Assembly (NCBI RefSeq): GCF_000241345.1
Contig: NZ_BAED01000064.1
Location: 31,676-95,675, forward strand
From: Gordonia amarae NBRC 15530
GTDB taxonomy: Bacteria > Actinomycetota > Actinomycetes > Mycobacteriales > Mycobacteriaceae
Reading direction: 5' to 3'
Length of the DNA stretch: 64,000 nt
Shown: piece after piece, positions 51,764 through 58,984 of the stretch
How positions within the stretch are numbered: the first letter of the stretch is position 1
How the letters are laid out: each line of letters starts with the position of its first letter
Translations under genes and position numbers: made by a program
The notes under the pieces: generated by a model
The model's input: the letters and a program-made list of their open reading frames with translations, nothing else
What the model was told of the DNA's origin: nothing
Database searches by the model: none

Positions 51764-54618
51764 TATTGTGCGGCTCCGTATTTCGCGACGTAGTCGGTGA
51801 TCTCGGGTACCTCTTCGAGGTTGGCCCAGGCGCGTTCGAGACCGGCCTTGCCGACGAGGTCGAGGATCGGGTCGGCCCACCAGGTGTCGGGGGTGCGGGG
51901 CGGAAAGTAGCCGGCGCAGATCATCTCGTGCACCAGCCGCAGATCTCCGGTGAGCACATCGATGACGTCCTGGGTGAGTGTGTACCCCACCTCGGCGAAT
52001 CCGCCCTTGTCGGTGATGAACCAGTAGCGGGCTGCCACCGCGTCTCCGAATTCCCTCGCCAGCAGGGCGTATACGGGGAGCTGGAAGCGTTTGCCGTTCT
52101 CGGTGGGCTGCTGGTCGGTGATCTTGTCGTACGTCTTCTTCTGCCCCGACTTGTAGTCGGTGACACGGACCCGGCCGTCGCGGTGCTTGTCGATACGGTC
52201 GACGGCGCCCCGGAAGCGGATGGTGGCGGTCCCGAGATCGAACTCGACGGCCGGGTGCTCGGGCGGGTCGCTGTAGGGGCGGCCCCGGGGAGGCATCCCG
52301 AAGGTCCGTTCGGCGTCGGTGGGGGTCCAGCCGTGGGCGTGGTCGTCGGTGTCGTAACCGTGCCAGGTGCGCAGGTCCCGCATGATGGTGCCGCGCGCCC
52401 GCGCCCACAGGTGGCCGAGCCAGCCCGGATTGTCCCGCTCGGCCCGGGTCAGCACGTCCTCGGCGATACCGATGAGGCGGGAAAGGTCGTGTGCCGCACC
52501 CTCAGTGGTGCCGACGACGTACAGTTCGAGGATCTCGTGGATGAGGTTGCCGCGGGTGAGTGCGTCGATCTCGACGGCCTCGTCGGGGTCGGGGAGTTCG
52601 CTCGCGCCGAGCACGGTGGTGAGAAAGAAGCGGTACGGGCTTTTCACCCAGTCCTCAAGTCTGGTGGGCGACACCGGATTATCGAATACGGTGAGCAGAT
52701 CGCAAACGGTGTGCACGTTACCGTTGAAGCGGGTGAACCGGCCGTGCAGCCTGTCGCTGCGCATCCGCATCCCGTCGACGACCACCGGATCGGTGAGCGC
52801 GTCCTGCCGCCGATCGGCGGGCACCGCGGCCAGCGCTCGCAGCCGCCATTCGGTTTCCGACGCCGACGACGCCCCGATCCGCGGATTGGCGTGTTGCGCT
52901 GCCACATCAAAGGATTCGACGACCACGATGCTGTCGGCGCCGAGAGTTTGTTTCTGCCACCCGACGACGTCGACAGGTGTGCCGGCGAGCGAGCTGAGCG
53001 CGGGCAGCAGCCATCGGCTGGGCACCCGTTCGGCCCCGCCGCGCAGGCTGCCGCGCGGAAAGGTGACGACCCGCTCGGAGCCGACAGTCGCGAGCGCCGC
53101 CTGATAGCTGCGCAACTGGGCGTCCATGCTGTCGGCGGGGGTGCGGCCGGTGAGTTCGGCCGGCAGCAGGGGATCGTCGCGGCGCGGCACCGGCAGAACG
53201 CCTTCCGCCGCACCGAGGACGACCACGACGTCGAGGTCGCGCCCCGCCGCGTCGGCGAGCCTGCCGACGGTGACCCCGACGCCGGAGGTTCCGTGTTTGC
53301 CGCCGCGTGAGTCGATGCGGACCATGACGGCGTCGAGTATGCGTTCGGGGGTCGGTGCCGGTGCGTACTCTTTGAGGAAAGCGAGTGCGGCACAGTCCTG
53401 TCGCAAGGTCACCAGATCGGCCGACGCCTGCTCCGACGACCCGGCGAACCTGCTGTCGAGCAGTGCGATCAACTGTGCGGACACCTCGGGCCAGGTGCCG
53501 GCCTCGCCGAGTGCGGTCAGGTCGGCTTGCAGTGCTTCGACAAAGTCGTGCAGGGCGATGGCCTCGTCGGAATACCTGTCCTCCTCCGGAGTCTTCCCGG
53601 GAGGTGGTTCGGTGAGACTGTGCCAGTCCGCACCGCCGACGATCTTGCGGAGGTCGCGGGTGACGAGTTCGAGCTTCCGTTGGCTGACCGGCTTTTCGGC
53701 TCCCGGAACCTGCGGACGCCGCAGCACCCCTTCGGCGAGGAAGCCGAGGATATCTCGCCGCGGCATCGCCGCGACATCGATCTGGAGCAGCCCGAGAAGG
53801 GCGCGGGCGGCGGGCCGGTCGCCGAGGCCGCGATGCAGGGGTGCGTTGAACACGATCCGGCCGGCGGTCAGATGTTCGTGCAGCAACCCCAGATACGGGT
53901 CGGGGGTGGGGTAGTAGATACCGATACGGTGCCCCGGAACCCCGGCCGCCAGATGCTTACGGACCAGTCGCACCACCGCCCGCACCTCGTCGTCGGCGTC
54001 GGAGGTGTGGATGACCTGGGTGGGTAGCGGGTCGCTGCCGGGTTCGATGACGGTGCCATTGGCGGCGAGCACGTCGAGCAGCGGGTCGAGCGCCGGATTG
54101 GTGCGGATCGGCGCGAACACCACCACGTTGTCCAGTGTCCGTGCCGCGGCCTCGGCCGCCGCATACGCCTCATGTTTCAGGAAGTACTGTCCGGTCAGGT
54201 CCTCGGTGAGCGCTTCCCGGTACACCCGCAACATGTCGCCGACGAGTGGTGTCGAAGCATCGATCCGCGGATCGGCCAGCTCGGTCAACTGCCACGCCGC
54301 CTGCGCCAGCGCCTGCGTCGTGATCGGCGCCCCCGCCACCTCCTCGAACACCCCGGGCCGCTCCTGGAGCACCAGCGCCACCGCCGCCTCCAGCACCGGA
54401 TACGGCAACGCCTGCCGAGGCTTGAGCACCGGCCCCGCCAGCCGCTCCACCACCTGCCGAAACGTCACGATGCTGGTATTGGCCACCGCCCCCGCCCGGG
54501 CTAGTGCATGCAACACTTCCCGCCCCGCCGCATGGGTGGGCACCACCACCGTCACCGGAGCCAGCGGATCCCCCGCCTTGGCCCCGGCAACCGCCCCCAC
54601 CACCTCATCGAACATCAT
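51763..54618 (-). CDS. AddB-like PD-(D/E)XK nuclease
   Basis: This 951-residue protein has a helicase-like but inactive N-terminal half. The segment where a Walker A would stand reads VVVPTHAAGREVLHAL, with no GKT. The middle contains VVVVLGAAEGVLPVPRRDDPLLP (AddB-like) and the C-terminus the nuclease motif FRGAVDRIDKHRDGRVRVTDYKSG near 815. The cysteine set that holds the iron-sulfur cluster of Bacillus AddB is not evident. It is coupled to the AddA-like gene. It probably acts as the nuclease/scanning subunit of a helicase-nuclease for DNA ends. Full length by comparison with AddB (about 1,000). Confidence 0.87.
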   Translation of the reverse strand: MMFDEVVGAVAGAKAGDPLAPVTVVVPTHAAGREVLHALARAGAVANTSIVTFRQVVERLAGPVLKPRQALPYPVLEAAVALVLQERPGVFEEVAGAPITTQALAQAAWQLTELADPRIDASTPLVGDMLRVYREALTEDLTGQYFLKHEAYAAAEAAARTLDNVVVFAPIRTNPALDPLLDVLAANGTVIEPGSDPLPTQVIHTSDADDEVRAVVRLVRKHLAAGVPGHRIGIYYPTPDPYLGLLHEHLTAGRIVFNAPLHRGLGDRPAARALLGLLQIDVAAMPRRDILGFLAEGVLRRPQVPGAEKPVSQRKLELVTRDLRKIVGGADWHSLTEPPPGKTPEEDRYSDEAIALHDFVEALQADLTALGEAGTWPEVSAQLIALLDSRFAGSSEQASADLVTLRQDCAALAFLKEYAPAPTPERILDAVMVRIDSRGGKHGTSGVGVTVGRLADAAGRDLDVVVVLGAAEGVLPVPRRDDPLLPAELTGRTPADSMDAQLRSYQAALATVGSERVVTFPRGSLRGGAERVPSRWLLPALSSLAGTPVDVVGWQKQTLGADSIVVVESFDVAAQHANPRIGASSASETEWRLRALAAVPADRRQDALTDPVVVDGMRMRSDRLHGRFTRFNGNVHTVCDLLTVFDNPVSPTRLEDWVKSPYRFFLTTVLGASELPDPDEAVEIDALTRGNLIHEILELYVVGTTEGAAHDLSRLIGIAEDVLTRAERDNPGWLGHLWARARGTIMRDLRTWHGYDTDDHAHGWTPTDAERTFGMPPRGRPYSDPPEHPAVEFDLGTATIRFRGAVDRIDKHRDGRVRVTDYKSGQKKTYDKITDQQPTENGKRFQLPVYALLAREFGDAVAARYWFITDKGGFAEVGYTLTQDVIDVLTGDLRLVHEMICAGYFPPRTPDTWWADPILDLVGKAGLERAWANLEEVPEITDYVAKYGAAQ

Positions 54619-54642
54619 CCCGCCATCATGCCCGACCCCTCG

Positions 54643-54770
54643 GACATTTCCGCTGATCTTCCGACCTGAGGGTCACTGCCGGTTCCGACATTTTCGCTGA
54701 TCTTCGGACTTGAGGGTCACTGCCGGTTCCGACATTTTCGCTGGTCTTCGGACTTGAGGGTCACTGTCGG
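54643..54770 (+). repeat. 44-bp tandem repeat, three copies
   Basis: Units start at 54643, 54687 and 54731 with GACATTT(T)CGCTG and share GAGGGTCACTG. The last unit runs into a GGTTGAGG arm at 54769. Copies 2 and 3 differ at two or three positions; copy 1 is slightly more diverged. There are no unique spacers, so this is not a CRISPR array. Confidence 0.9.
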
Positions 54771-54813
54771 TTGAGGTGCGAGGTCGCCCAGCGACCAAGC
54801 CTCGAAACCACGT
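54769..54813 (+). repeat. Single arm of the dispersed palindromic element
   Basis: GGTTGAGGTGCGAGG followed by GCCTCGAAACCACG corresponds to one half of the elements at 8179, 15261 and 33750. The other half is missing, so it cannot form the full hairpin. Confidence 0.7.
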
Positions 54814-54847
54814 AGTACGACGCCATCCCTGGCGCCGCTCACCTCCT

Positions 54848-54902
54848 TGATCCCTGAGGCCGAAGCGACGAAGGAGCGAGGGTCACGAAGGATCCGGTGA
54901 CC
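54848..54902 (+). repeat. 54-bp dispersed repeat, copy 1
   Basis: The core TTGATCCCTGAGGCCGAAGC, then GAGCGAGGGTCACGAAGG and ATCCGGTGA, recurs at 57026-57080 with a few changes. A partial third copy (GAGGCCGATGCGACGAACG) lies at 56952-56985. Both full copies stand just downstream of lipoprotein genes of the cassette array. Confidence 0.75.
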
Positions 54903-54926
54903 CGAAATCCTGACGCACCCACCAAG

Positions 54927-55598
54927 TCACGACGGAACCGACGGCTCCATCTTCGGAATCGTGCGCCGTGTGAAATCGATGACAAATGCACATAGTTCGG
55001 CAGTGGGTGGTGGCTTCCAGAAGCGAGTCAGGATGGTCGCGACAGAAGCGGTGCCGGACTTGACGGTCGTCATGCAGGTGTAGGCGTCGCGCGAGTCGAC
55101 CAATACGCGACGGCCATCGACGGAGACGTCCCACGAGGCCCGATACCACCGGCGATCTCCAGCTCGCTGCTCGAACGTCGGCTTGTTGCCGACGGACTGA
55201 GAGATACCTGAGTTCCTGATATCGGAAAGTTCCCAGATGCAGCCGCGAGCAGTCTGATGGTCTGCCAGTGCCGCATCCTTGACCCGCTGTGGATCAACGC
55301 CGGCATCTGCCAGTTCGGTGGTAGTCAGCGCGGTACAGGGTTCATACGCTGTGCCATTGTTGTTGCTGGACCACCTATTCGGGAACTGTGTAGTGAAGGG
55401 AAGGCGTTTGCCGAGATCGTCGGTCTGACGAACGGATACGATCTCAGTCGAGGTCGTCCCGAGCGGCGTCGGAAGCGGCTTTCCATGAACAGCGCAGGCC
55501 GTTGCCGTAAGCGTAGTCACAGCCAGGGCTGCCATGAACCCGATGGGTAGGCGGGGCGGCTCGCAATCAGCGAGGCGTAATGATCGATGCGGCATCAT
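54927..55598 (-). CDS. DUF3558-type lipoprotein, cassette copy A
   Basis: This 223-residue lipoprotein starts at ATG 55598 or 55595. A short basic start and hydrophobic segment (PIGFMAALAVTTLTATAC) end at a lipobox-like Cys34. The DUF3558 signature FPNRWSSNNNGTAYEPCTALTTTELADAGVDP and two further cysteines (RGCIWEL, CMTTV) follow; the end is FTRRTIPKMEPSVPS. It should be surface-anchored. Its role is unknown; DUF3558 is restricted to Mycobacteriales. Homologues lie at 55735, 57129 (decayed) and 60570. The start overlaps the truncated remnant of its small partner gene. The base composition is lower in GC than the flanks. Confidence 0.87.
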   Translation of the reverse strand: MMPHRSLRLADCEPPRLPIGFMAALAVTTLTATACAVHGKPLPTPLGTTSTEIVSVRQTDDLGKRLPFTTQFPNRWSSNNNGTAYEPCTALTTTELADAGVDPQRVKDAALADHQTARGCIWELSDIRNSGISQSVGNKPTFEQRAGDRRWYRASWDVSVDGRRVLVDSRDAYTCMTTVKSGTASVATILTRFWKPPPTAELCAFVIDFTRRTIPKMEPSVPS

Positions 55599-55734
55599 GG
55601 TCGGCGTCGGCGAGTGTCTTAGCCGTAGCGAAGCAAGCATTAGCGAGGTTTTGGGCGGACTCTGCTTGGACTTTGAGATCGGTTGCCCACGTGGTGACGA
55701 TTCCCCGGAACAGACCGTGAGTAGACCGTCCCGG
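55567..55734 (-). pseudogene. Truncated C-terminal remnant of the small cassette protein, copy A
   Basis: The minus strand reads RSTHGLFRGIVTTWATDL, then QAESAQNLANACFATAKTLADADHDAAS, then a short altered tail to a stop. This matches the last 50 residues of the intact proteins at 56381 and 61222. The N-terminal two thirds are replaced at 55735 by the end of lipoprotein copy B, which points to unequal recombination. No start codon remains. Confidence 0.8.
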
Positions 55735-56409
55735 CTATGACGGAGCCGATGGCTCCATCTTGGGGATCGTGCGTCGAGTGAAATCGATGGCAATGGCGCA
55801 GAGTTCCTTGGTCGGGGGCGCATTCCAGGTACGCGTGACAATCGTTGACACAGGTGACCGACCGGATTTGACTGTCACGGTGCATGATGCGGCACTGTCG
55901 GGATCAACCATGACCAGTCGTCCGCCGATGGTCAAGTCCCACCATGTCTTGAAGTTGCTCCGGAGTTTCATCCGTTCCTCGAATGTCGGCTTGTTACCGG
56001 TTATTTGACCGATCGATGAGAGCCTGATGCCGGAGTGTCTCCATGAGCATCCACGTGCGGTTTGGTGGTTGGCCATGGCGGCATCTGAGACACTCTTCGG
56101 ATCGAGTCCGGACGCGAGGAGTTCAGTATCACTCAGCGCGGTACATGGTTCGTAGGCTGTGCCGTCGTTGTTGGCGGACCATCGATCTGGGAATCGGGTT
56201 GTGAACGGAAGTTTCTTTCCGGTGCTGTCCGTTTGCCTGATCGTCGCTGTGGGTGCCGAATCTGTGACGGCGGGGGAAGGATCGCCGCTTACCGCACAAG
56301 ATGCAGAGCATGCAAGTGCCACCGAGACGCAGACAGCTGTCAACGTGGGGGCTATTCGGTGCACAGCAGTCGCGGGGCGGTCAGAAGGGGCCAATGCCCG
56401 ATGCCGCAT
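55735..56409 (-). CDS. DUF3558-type lipoprotein, cassette copy B
   Basis: This 224-residue paralogue of copy A starts at ATG 56409, inside the 3' end of the small gene (29-bp overlap), so translation is coupled; an upstream in-frame ATG lies at 56421 and a TTG homologous to the copy D start at 56394. The segment PTLTAVCVSVALACSASC ends at lipobox-like Cys38. The rest is DUF3558: FPDRWSANNDGTAYEPCTALSDTELLASGLDPKS, RGCSWRH, WWDLTIGGRLVMVD and FTRRTIPKMEPSAPS. Identity with D is visible over the whole mature part. It is expected on the outer face of the plasma membrane. Confidence 0.87.
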   Translation of the reverse strand: MRHRALAPSDRPATAVHRIAPTLTAVCVSVALACSASCAVSGDPSPAVTDSAPTATIRQTDSTGKKLPFTTRFPDRWSANNDGTAYEPCTALSDTELLASGLDPKSVSDAAMANHQTARGCSWRHSGIRLSSIGQITGNKPTFEERMKLRSNFKTWWDLTIGGRLVMVDPDSAASCTVTVKSGRSPVSTIVTRTWNAPPTKELCAIAIDFTRRTIPKMEPSAPS

Positions 56410-56734
56410 CGAAGTCTGCATCGCTCAATGTCTTGGCTGCTGCGAAGCATGCATCGGCAAGGTTTTGTGCTGATGCGGATTGTTCCTCGAGATCGGCCAC
56501 CCAGTGTGCGACTACTTCGCGAAACAGGCTGTGAATCTCTCTCCCTTCTACGCAGTCACCAAAGTAGTTGGATTTGAAAAGGTATTGGGTGTTCTTTGCC
56601 AGATCGTGCAGGTCGGTCGAGGCCTTCTCGGCCGTCTTCCCCCGAGCCTTCCACCACTCCGGATCGGCTTCCACCTCCCCAGCCACATCGAACGCGTACT
56701 TCGTACCCTGCGGCTGCTCGTCGTCGCCTGCCAT
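56381..56734 (-). CDS. Small helical partner protein of DUF3558 lipoprotein, copy B
   Basis: This 117-residue acidic helical protein starts MAGDDEQPQGTKYAFD. It has EADPEWWKARGKTAE, a conserved Cys (GDCVEG) and a long C-terminal amphipathic helix (SASAQNLADACFAAAKTLSDADFDAASGIGPF, given by its ends). Without signal peptide, its size and helical hairpin recall WXG100/ESX-type secreted proteins, but no WXG or YxxxD/E motif was found, so that link is speculative. It is paired with the lipoprotein at 55735. A duplicated promoter (TTGACT at 56800-56805 on the minus strand) precedes it. Copy D has the same length. Confidence 0.82.
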   Translation of the reverse strand: MAGDDEQPQGTKYAFDVAGEVEADPEWWKARGKTAEKASTDLHDLAKNTQYLFKSNYFGDCVEGREIHSLFREVVAHWVADLEEQSASAQNLADACFAAAKTLSDADFDAASGIGPF

Positions 56735-57128
56735 AATCCCCCCGGATCGCAAATACAGTTCGAGCTACGAAAGTTGTCGATAACCCCTGTTGATGGGACA
56801 GTCAACACGGCGACGTCGAGTTTGTCCAGAGCTGGGGACAGAGGTGTGGATAGACGGATGGCGGTGGTGGAGACGGGCTATCGGTTGGCCTGCTGATCGA
56901 ATCCGTCAGTCGCGGCACGGTTCTGATCGAAAACGTTCACCTCGGTCCCATGAGGCCGATGCGACGAACGATCGAGGGTCACGGATGTTCACATCGGCCA
57001 TGTCGGGGTGCGAGACCCGCCTTCTTGATCCCTGAGGCCGAAGCGAGGAACGAGCGAGGGGCACGAAGGGTCCGGTGAGATGACAGCATGACGCGCCCCC
57101 TCGTTCTCGTTCCTGTTGCCGACGCCGC
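56735..57128. other. Gene-free interval with duplicated promoter and repeats
   Basis: This 394-bp interval has the minus-strand promoter of cassette B (TTGACT at 56800-56805 with TATCGA 17 bp downstream), partial (56952-56985) and full (57026-57080) copies of the 54-bp repeat. No gene was recognised. Confidence 0.65.
57026..57080 (+). repeat. 54-bp dispersed repeat, copy 2
   Basis: TTGATCCCTGAGGCCGAAGC, GAGGAACGAGCGAGGGGC, then ACGAAGGGTCCGGTGA; the homologue of 54848-54902. It stands just downstream of decayed lipoprotein copy C. Confidence 0.75.
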
Positions 57129-57792
57129 CTATGACGGCGCAGGCGCCTCCATCTTGGGAATCGGGCGCCGGGTGAAGTCGATGGCTATCGCGCAGAGTTC
57201 CTTGATCGGCGGTGGATTCCAGGTGCGGGTGACGAGTGTCGTCACGGTTGCCCAGCCGGATTTGACTGTGGTGGTACACGAGTAGCGATCATCGGAATCG
57301 ACCATGACCAGACGACCCGCGATGGTTACATCTCAAGAAATCTTGTGCCAGTTTCGTTGTGTCATCCGATATTCGAAAGTCGGCCTGTTTCCAGTTGCCT
57401 GACCGATTCCCGACAATCGAACGCCGGTGTGGTCCCATGTGCACCCGCGAGCGGTCTGGTGGTTGGCCATGGCGGCATCTGAAACAGTCGTCGGACCGAG
57501 TCCGGCGGCGACGAGATCGCGATCGTCAAGGGCAGTGCATGGCTCGTAGTTCGTTCCATTGTTGTTGGTGGACTACCGATTTGGAAACTGTGTTCTGAAC
57601 GGTAGCCTCTTGCTGAGGCTGTCGGTTTGGCGGATTGTCTCGGTTGGCTGTGCTGGGGGGTGAGGTTTCCGAGTGCGGATGCCCGTCAAGAGTACACGCC
57701 GTTTAGCAAAGCACGATTGTTGTCGTGCAGGTGATTACGAAGGTCTCGGCCAGCCGGAGTCAGCCGGTCGCAACGCGGTCAGAACGGGCCAA
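57129..57792 (-). pseudogene. Decayed DUF3558 lipoprotein, cassette copy C
   Basis: The mature part is recognisable in one frame: NNNGTNYEPCTALDDRDLVAAGL, SDAAMANHQTARGCTWDH, RLVMVDSDDRYSC and FTRRPIPKMEAPAPS. Two conserved tryptophans have become stops: FPNR-TAG near 57575 and IS-TGA near 57333. The signal-peptide region is frame-disrupted. A TTG at 57792 corresponds to the copy D start. It is followed upstream by a frameshifted small gene. Non-functional as read. Confidence 0.82.
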
Positions 57793-58127
57793 TGTTCGAT
57801 GCGGCGTCGGAGTCTGCATCACTCAGCGTCTTGCCTGCCACAAAGCATGCATCGGCCAGGGTCTGGGCTGTCTCGGACTGCTCTCGGAGATCCGCTACCC
57901 ACGCTTGGACCACGTCATGGAACAGCGCGTGGGTGGCTTCGACACACTCCCCAAAATGGTTCTCGCTGAAGAGGGACCCTACCTTCTTTACCAGTTCCGC
58001 GAGCTCTGCCGCACTCCCTCGGCCGTCTTCCTCCGAGCTTCCACCACTCCGGATCGGCTTGCACCTCCCCGGAGGCATCGAACGCATACCGAATGCCTAG
58101 CGGCTGCTCGTCATCGTCGGCCATCAT
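57779..58127 (-). pseudogene. Frameshifted small cassette protein, copy C
   Basis: It starts MMADDDEQPLGIRYAFDASGE and reaches DPEWWK, where one base is missing relative to copies B and D. A second shift about 30 bases later returns it to the frame ELAELVKKVGSLFSENHFGECVEATHALF to NIGPF. It therefore needs two frame corrections. The duplicated promoter upstream (TTGACT at 58188-58193, minus strand) is still present. Confidence 0.8.
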
Positions 58128-58241
58128 ACCCCGGATCGCAAACACTCTTCACGCTATGAAAGTCGTTGATAATATCCCTGATTGGACAGTCAACACGGTG
58201 ACAGCAACGCTGTCCAGATCCGACACGGAGGTTGTGGATAC
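58128..58241. promoter_or_regulatory. Duplicated cassette promoter, copy C, shared with the divergent nuclease-like gene
   Basis: Minus-strand TTGACT (58188-58193) within GGACAGTCAACACGG and the flanking CTATGAAAGTC are conserved in the B (56800) and D (61640) promoters. The plus-strand gene at 58242 begins within the same conserved block, after TTGTGGATA. Confidence 0.6.
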
Positions 58242-58826
58242 ATGGCGAGCAGGCGTATCGAGCGGTTGGCGAGCGACACTCCGTTCCAATCCAGCAGCAG
58301 CGGTATCGATCTGACGGTCACAGACTTCTGGTCATGGGCAGGTTCGGACCTGCTCGACAACTCGCTCCGCGGTCAGCTGGCGGAGTTCATCGTCGGCTCG
58401 GCACTCGGCTGTGTCGACGGCAAGGTCAGGCGCGAGTGGGATGCCTACGACCTCCTCACCCCGGACGGTATCAAGGTGGAAGTCAAGTCGACGGCCTACC
58501 TGCAGGCGTGGGGACCGACCACGAAGTCGTCGATCAAGTTCTCGGTGGGTAAGTCGAGAGCATGGGATGCGGAGACCAATACCTACGACGTGGAGCACAA
58601 GCGGTCGTCCGACGTCTACGTGTTCTGCTACTTCGCCTGTGAAGATCGGAAAGTCGCGAATCCGCTGAACCTGGATCAGTGGGAGTTCTACGTGGTGCCC
58701 ACCAGCCTTCTGGAGAAGCTGATACCAGAGCAGAAGTCGATCAGTCTGACGTCGCTGCTGCGCCTCACGTCCGCACCGAGGGTTGCCCACGCCGACATCG
58801 CCGAAGCGGTACGAGGTCGAAAATAG
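58242..58826 (+). CDS. Restriction-endonuclease-fold (PD-(D/E)XK-like) protein
   Basis: This 194-residue cytosolic protein starts at ATG 58242. The core DLLTPDGIKVEVKSTAYLQAW gives a D...ExK catalytic pattern of PD-(D/E)XK nucleases, preceded by the helix LRGQLAEFIVGSAL. The later strands YVFCYFACED and WEFYVVPTSLLEK fit the fold. There is no methyltransferase or other restriction partner alongside. It is inserted, with the acyl-CoA ligase, between cassette copies C and D on the opposite strand. Whether it restricts DNA or has a repair role is unknown. Confidence 0.8.
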   Translation: MASRRIERLASDTPFQSSSSGIDLTVTDFWSWAGSDLLDNSLRGQLAEFIVGSALGCVDGKVRREWDAYDLLTPDGIKVEVKSTAYLQAWGPTTKSSIKFSVGKSRAWDAETNTYDVEHKRSSDVYVFCYFACEDRKVANPLNLDQWEFYVVPTSLLEKLIPEQKSISLTSLLRLTSAPRVAHADIAEAVRGRK

Positions 58827-58984
58827 GTGCCGAATAGTTCGGTGGGGTCGTTTCGGCCCCACCGAACGTGTGCCGGGGCTACGATTCCGACCAGGGCGTG
58901 TGTGCCGTGCGAAGGCAGTGACGCCGAACGCGGTCCAGAACAACCTCGCTGAGACCGGGGTGAACTCCGAGGATGAGAAGCAAC

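Larger units (their letters stand above)
54619..54926. other. Gene-free repeat-rich interval
   Basis: This 308-bp interval contains, in order, the promoter side of the AddB-like gene, a 44-bp triple tandem repeat (54643-54770), one arm of the dispersed palindromic element and one copy of the 54-bp repeat. No ORF here is convincing. Confidence 0.75.

Noticed and set aside
48527..54618. AdnAB-type helicase pair
   Set aside because: Only one subunit has a functional helicase P-loop; the other lacks GKT, which fits AddA/AddB better than AdnA/AdnB.
54643..54770. Tandem repeat read as a CRISPR array
   Set aside because: The units are contiguous with no unique spacers.
56381..56734. WXG100/EspC identity of the small cassette protein
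   Set aside because: No WXG turn or YxxxD/E export motif was found; size and helicity alone are not sufficient.
57362..57559. 65-codon minus-strand ORF in the copy C region
   Set aside because: It lies in a different frame from the conserved DUF3558 residues and has no similarity; the region is a decayed lipoprotein gene.
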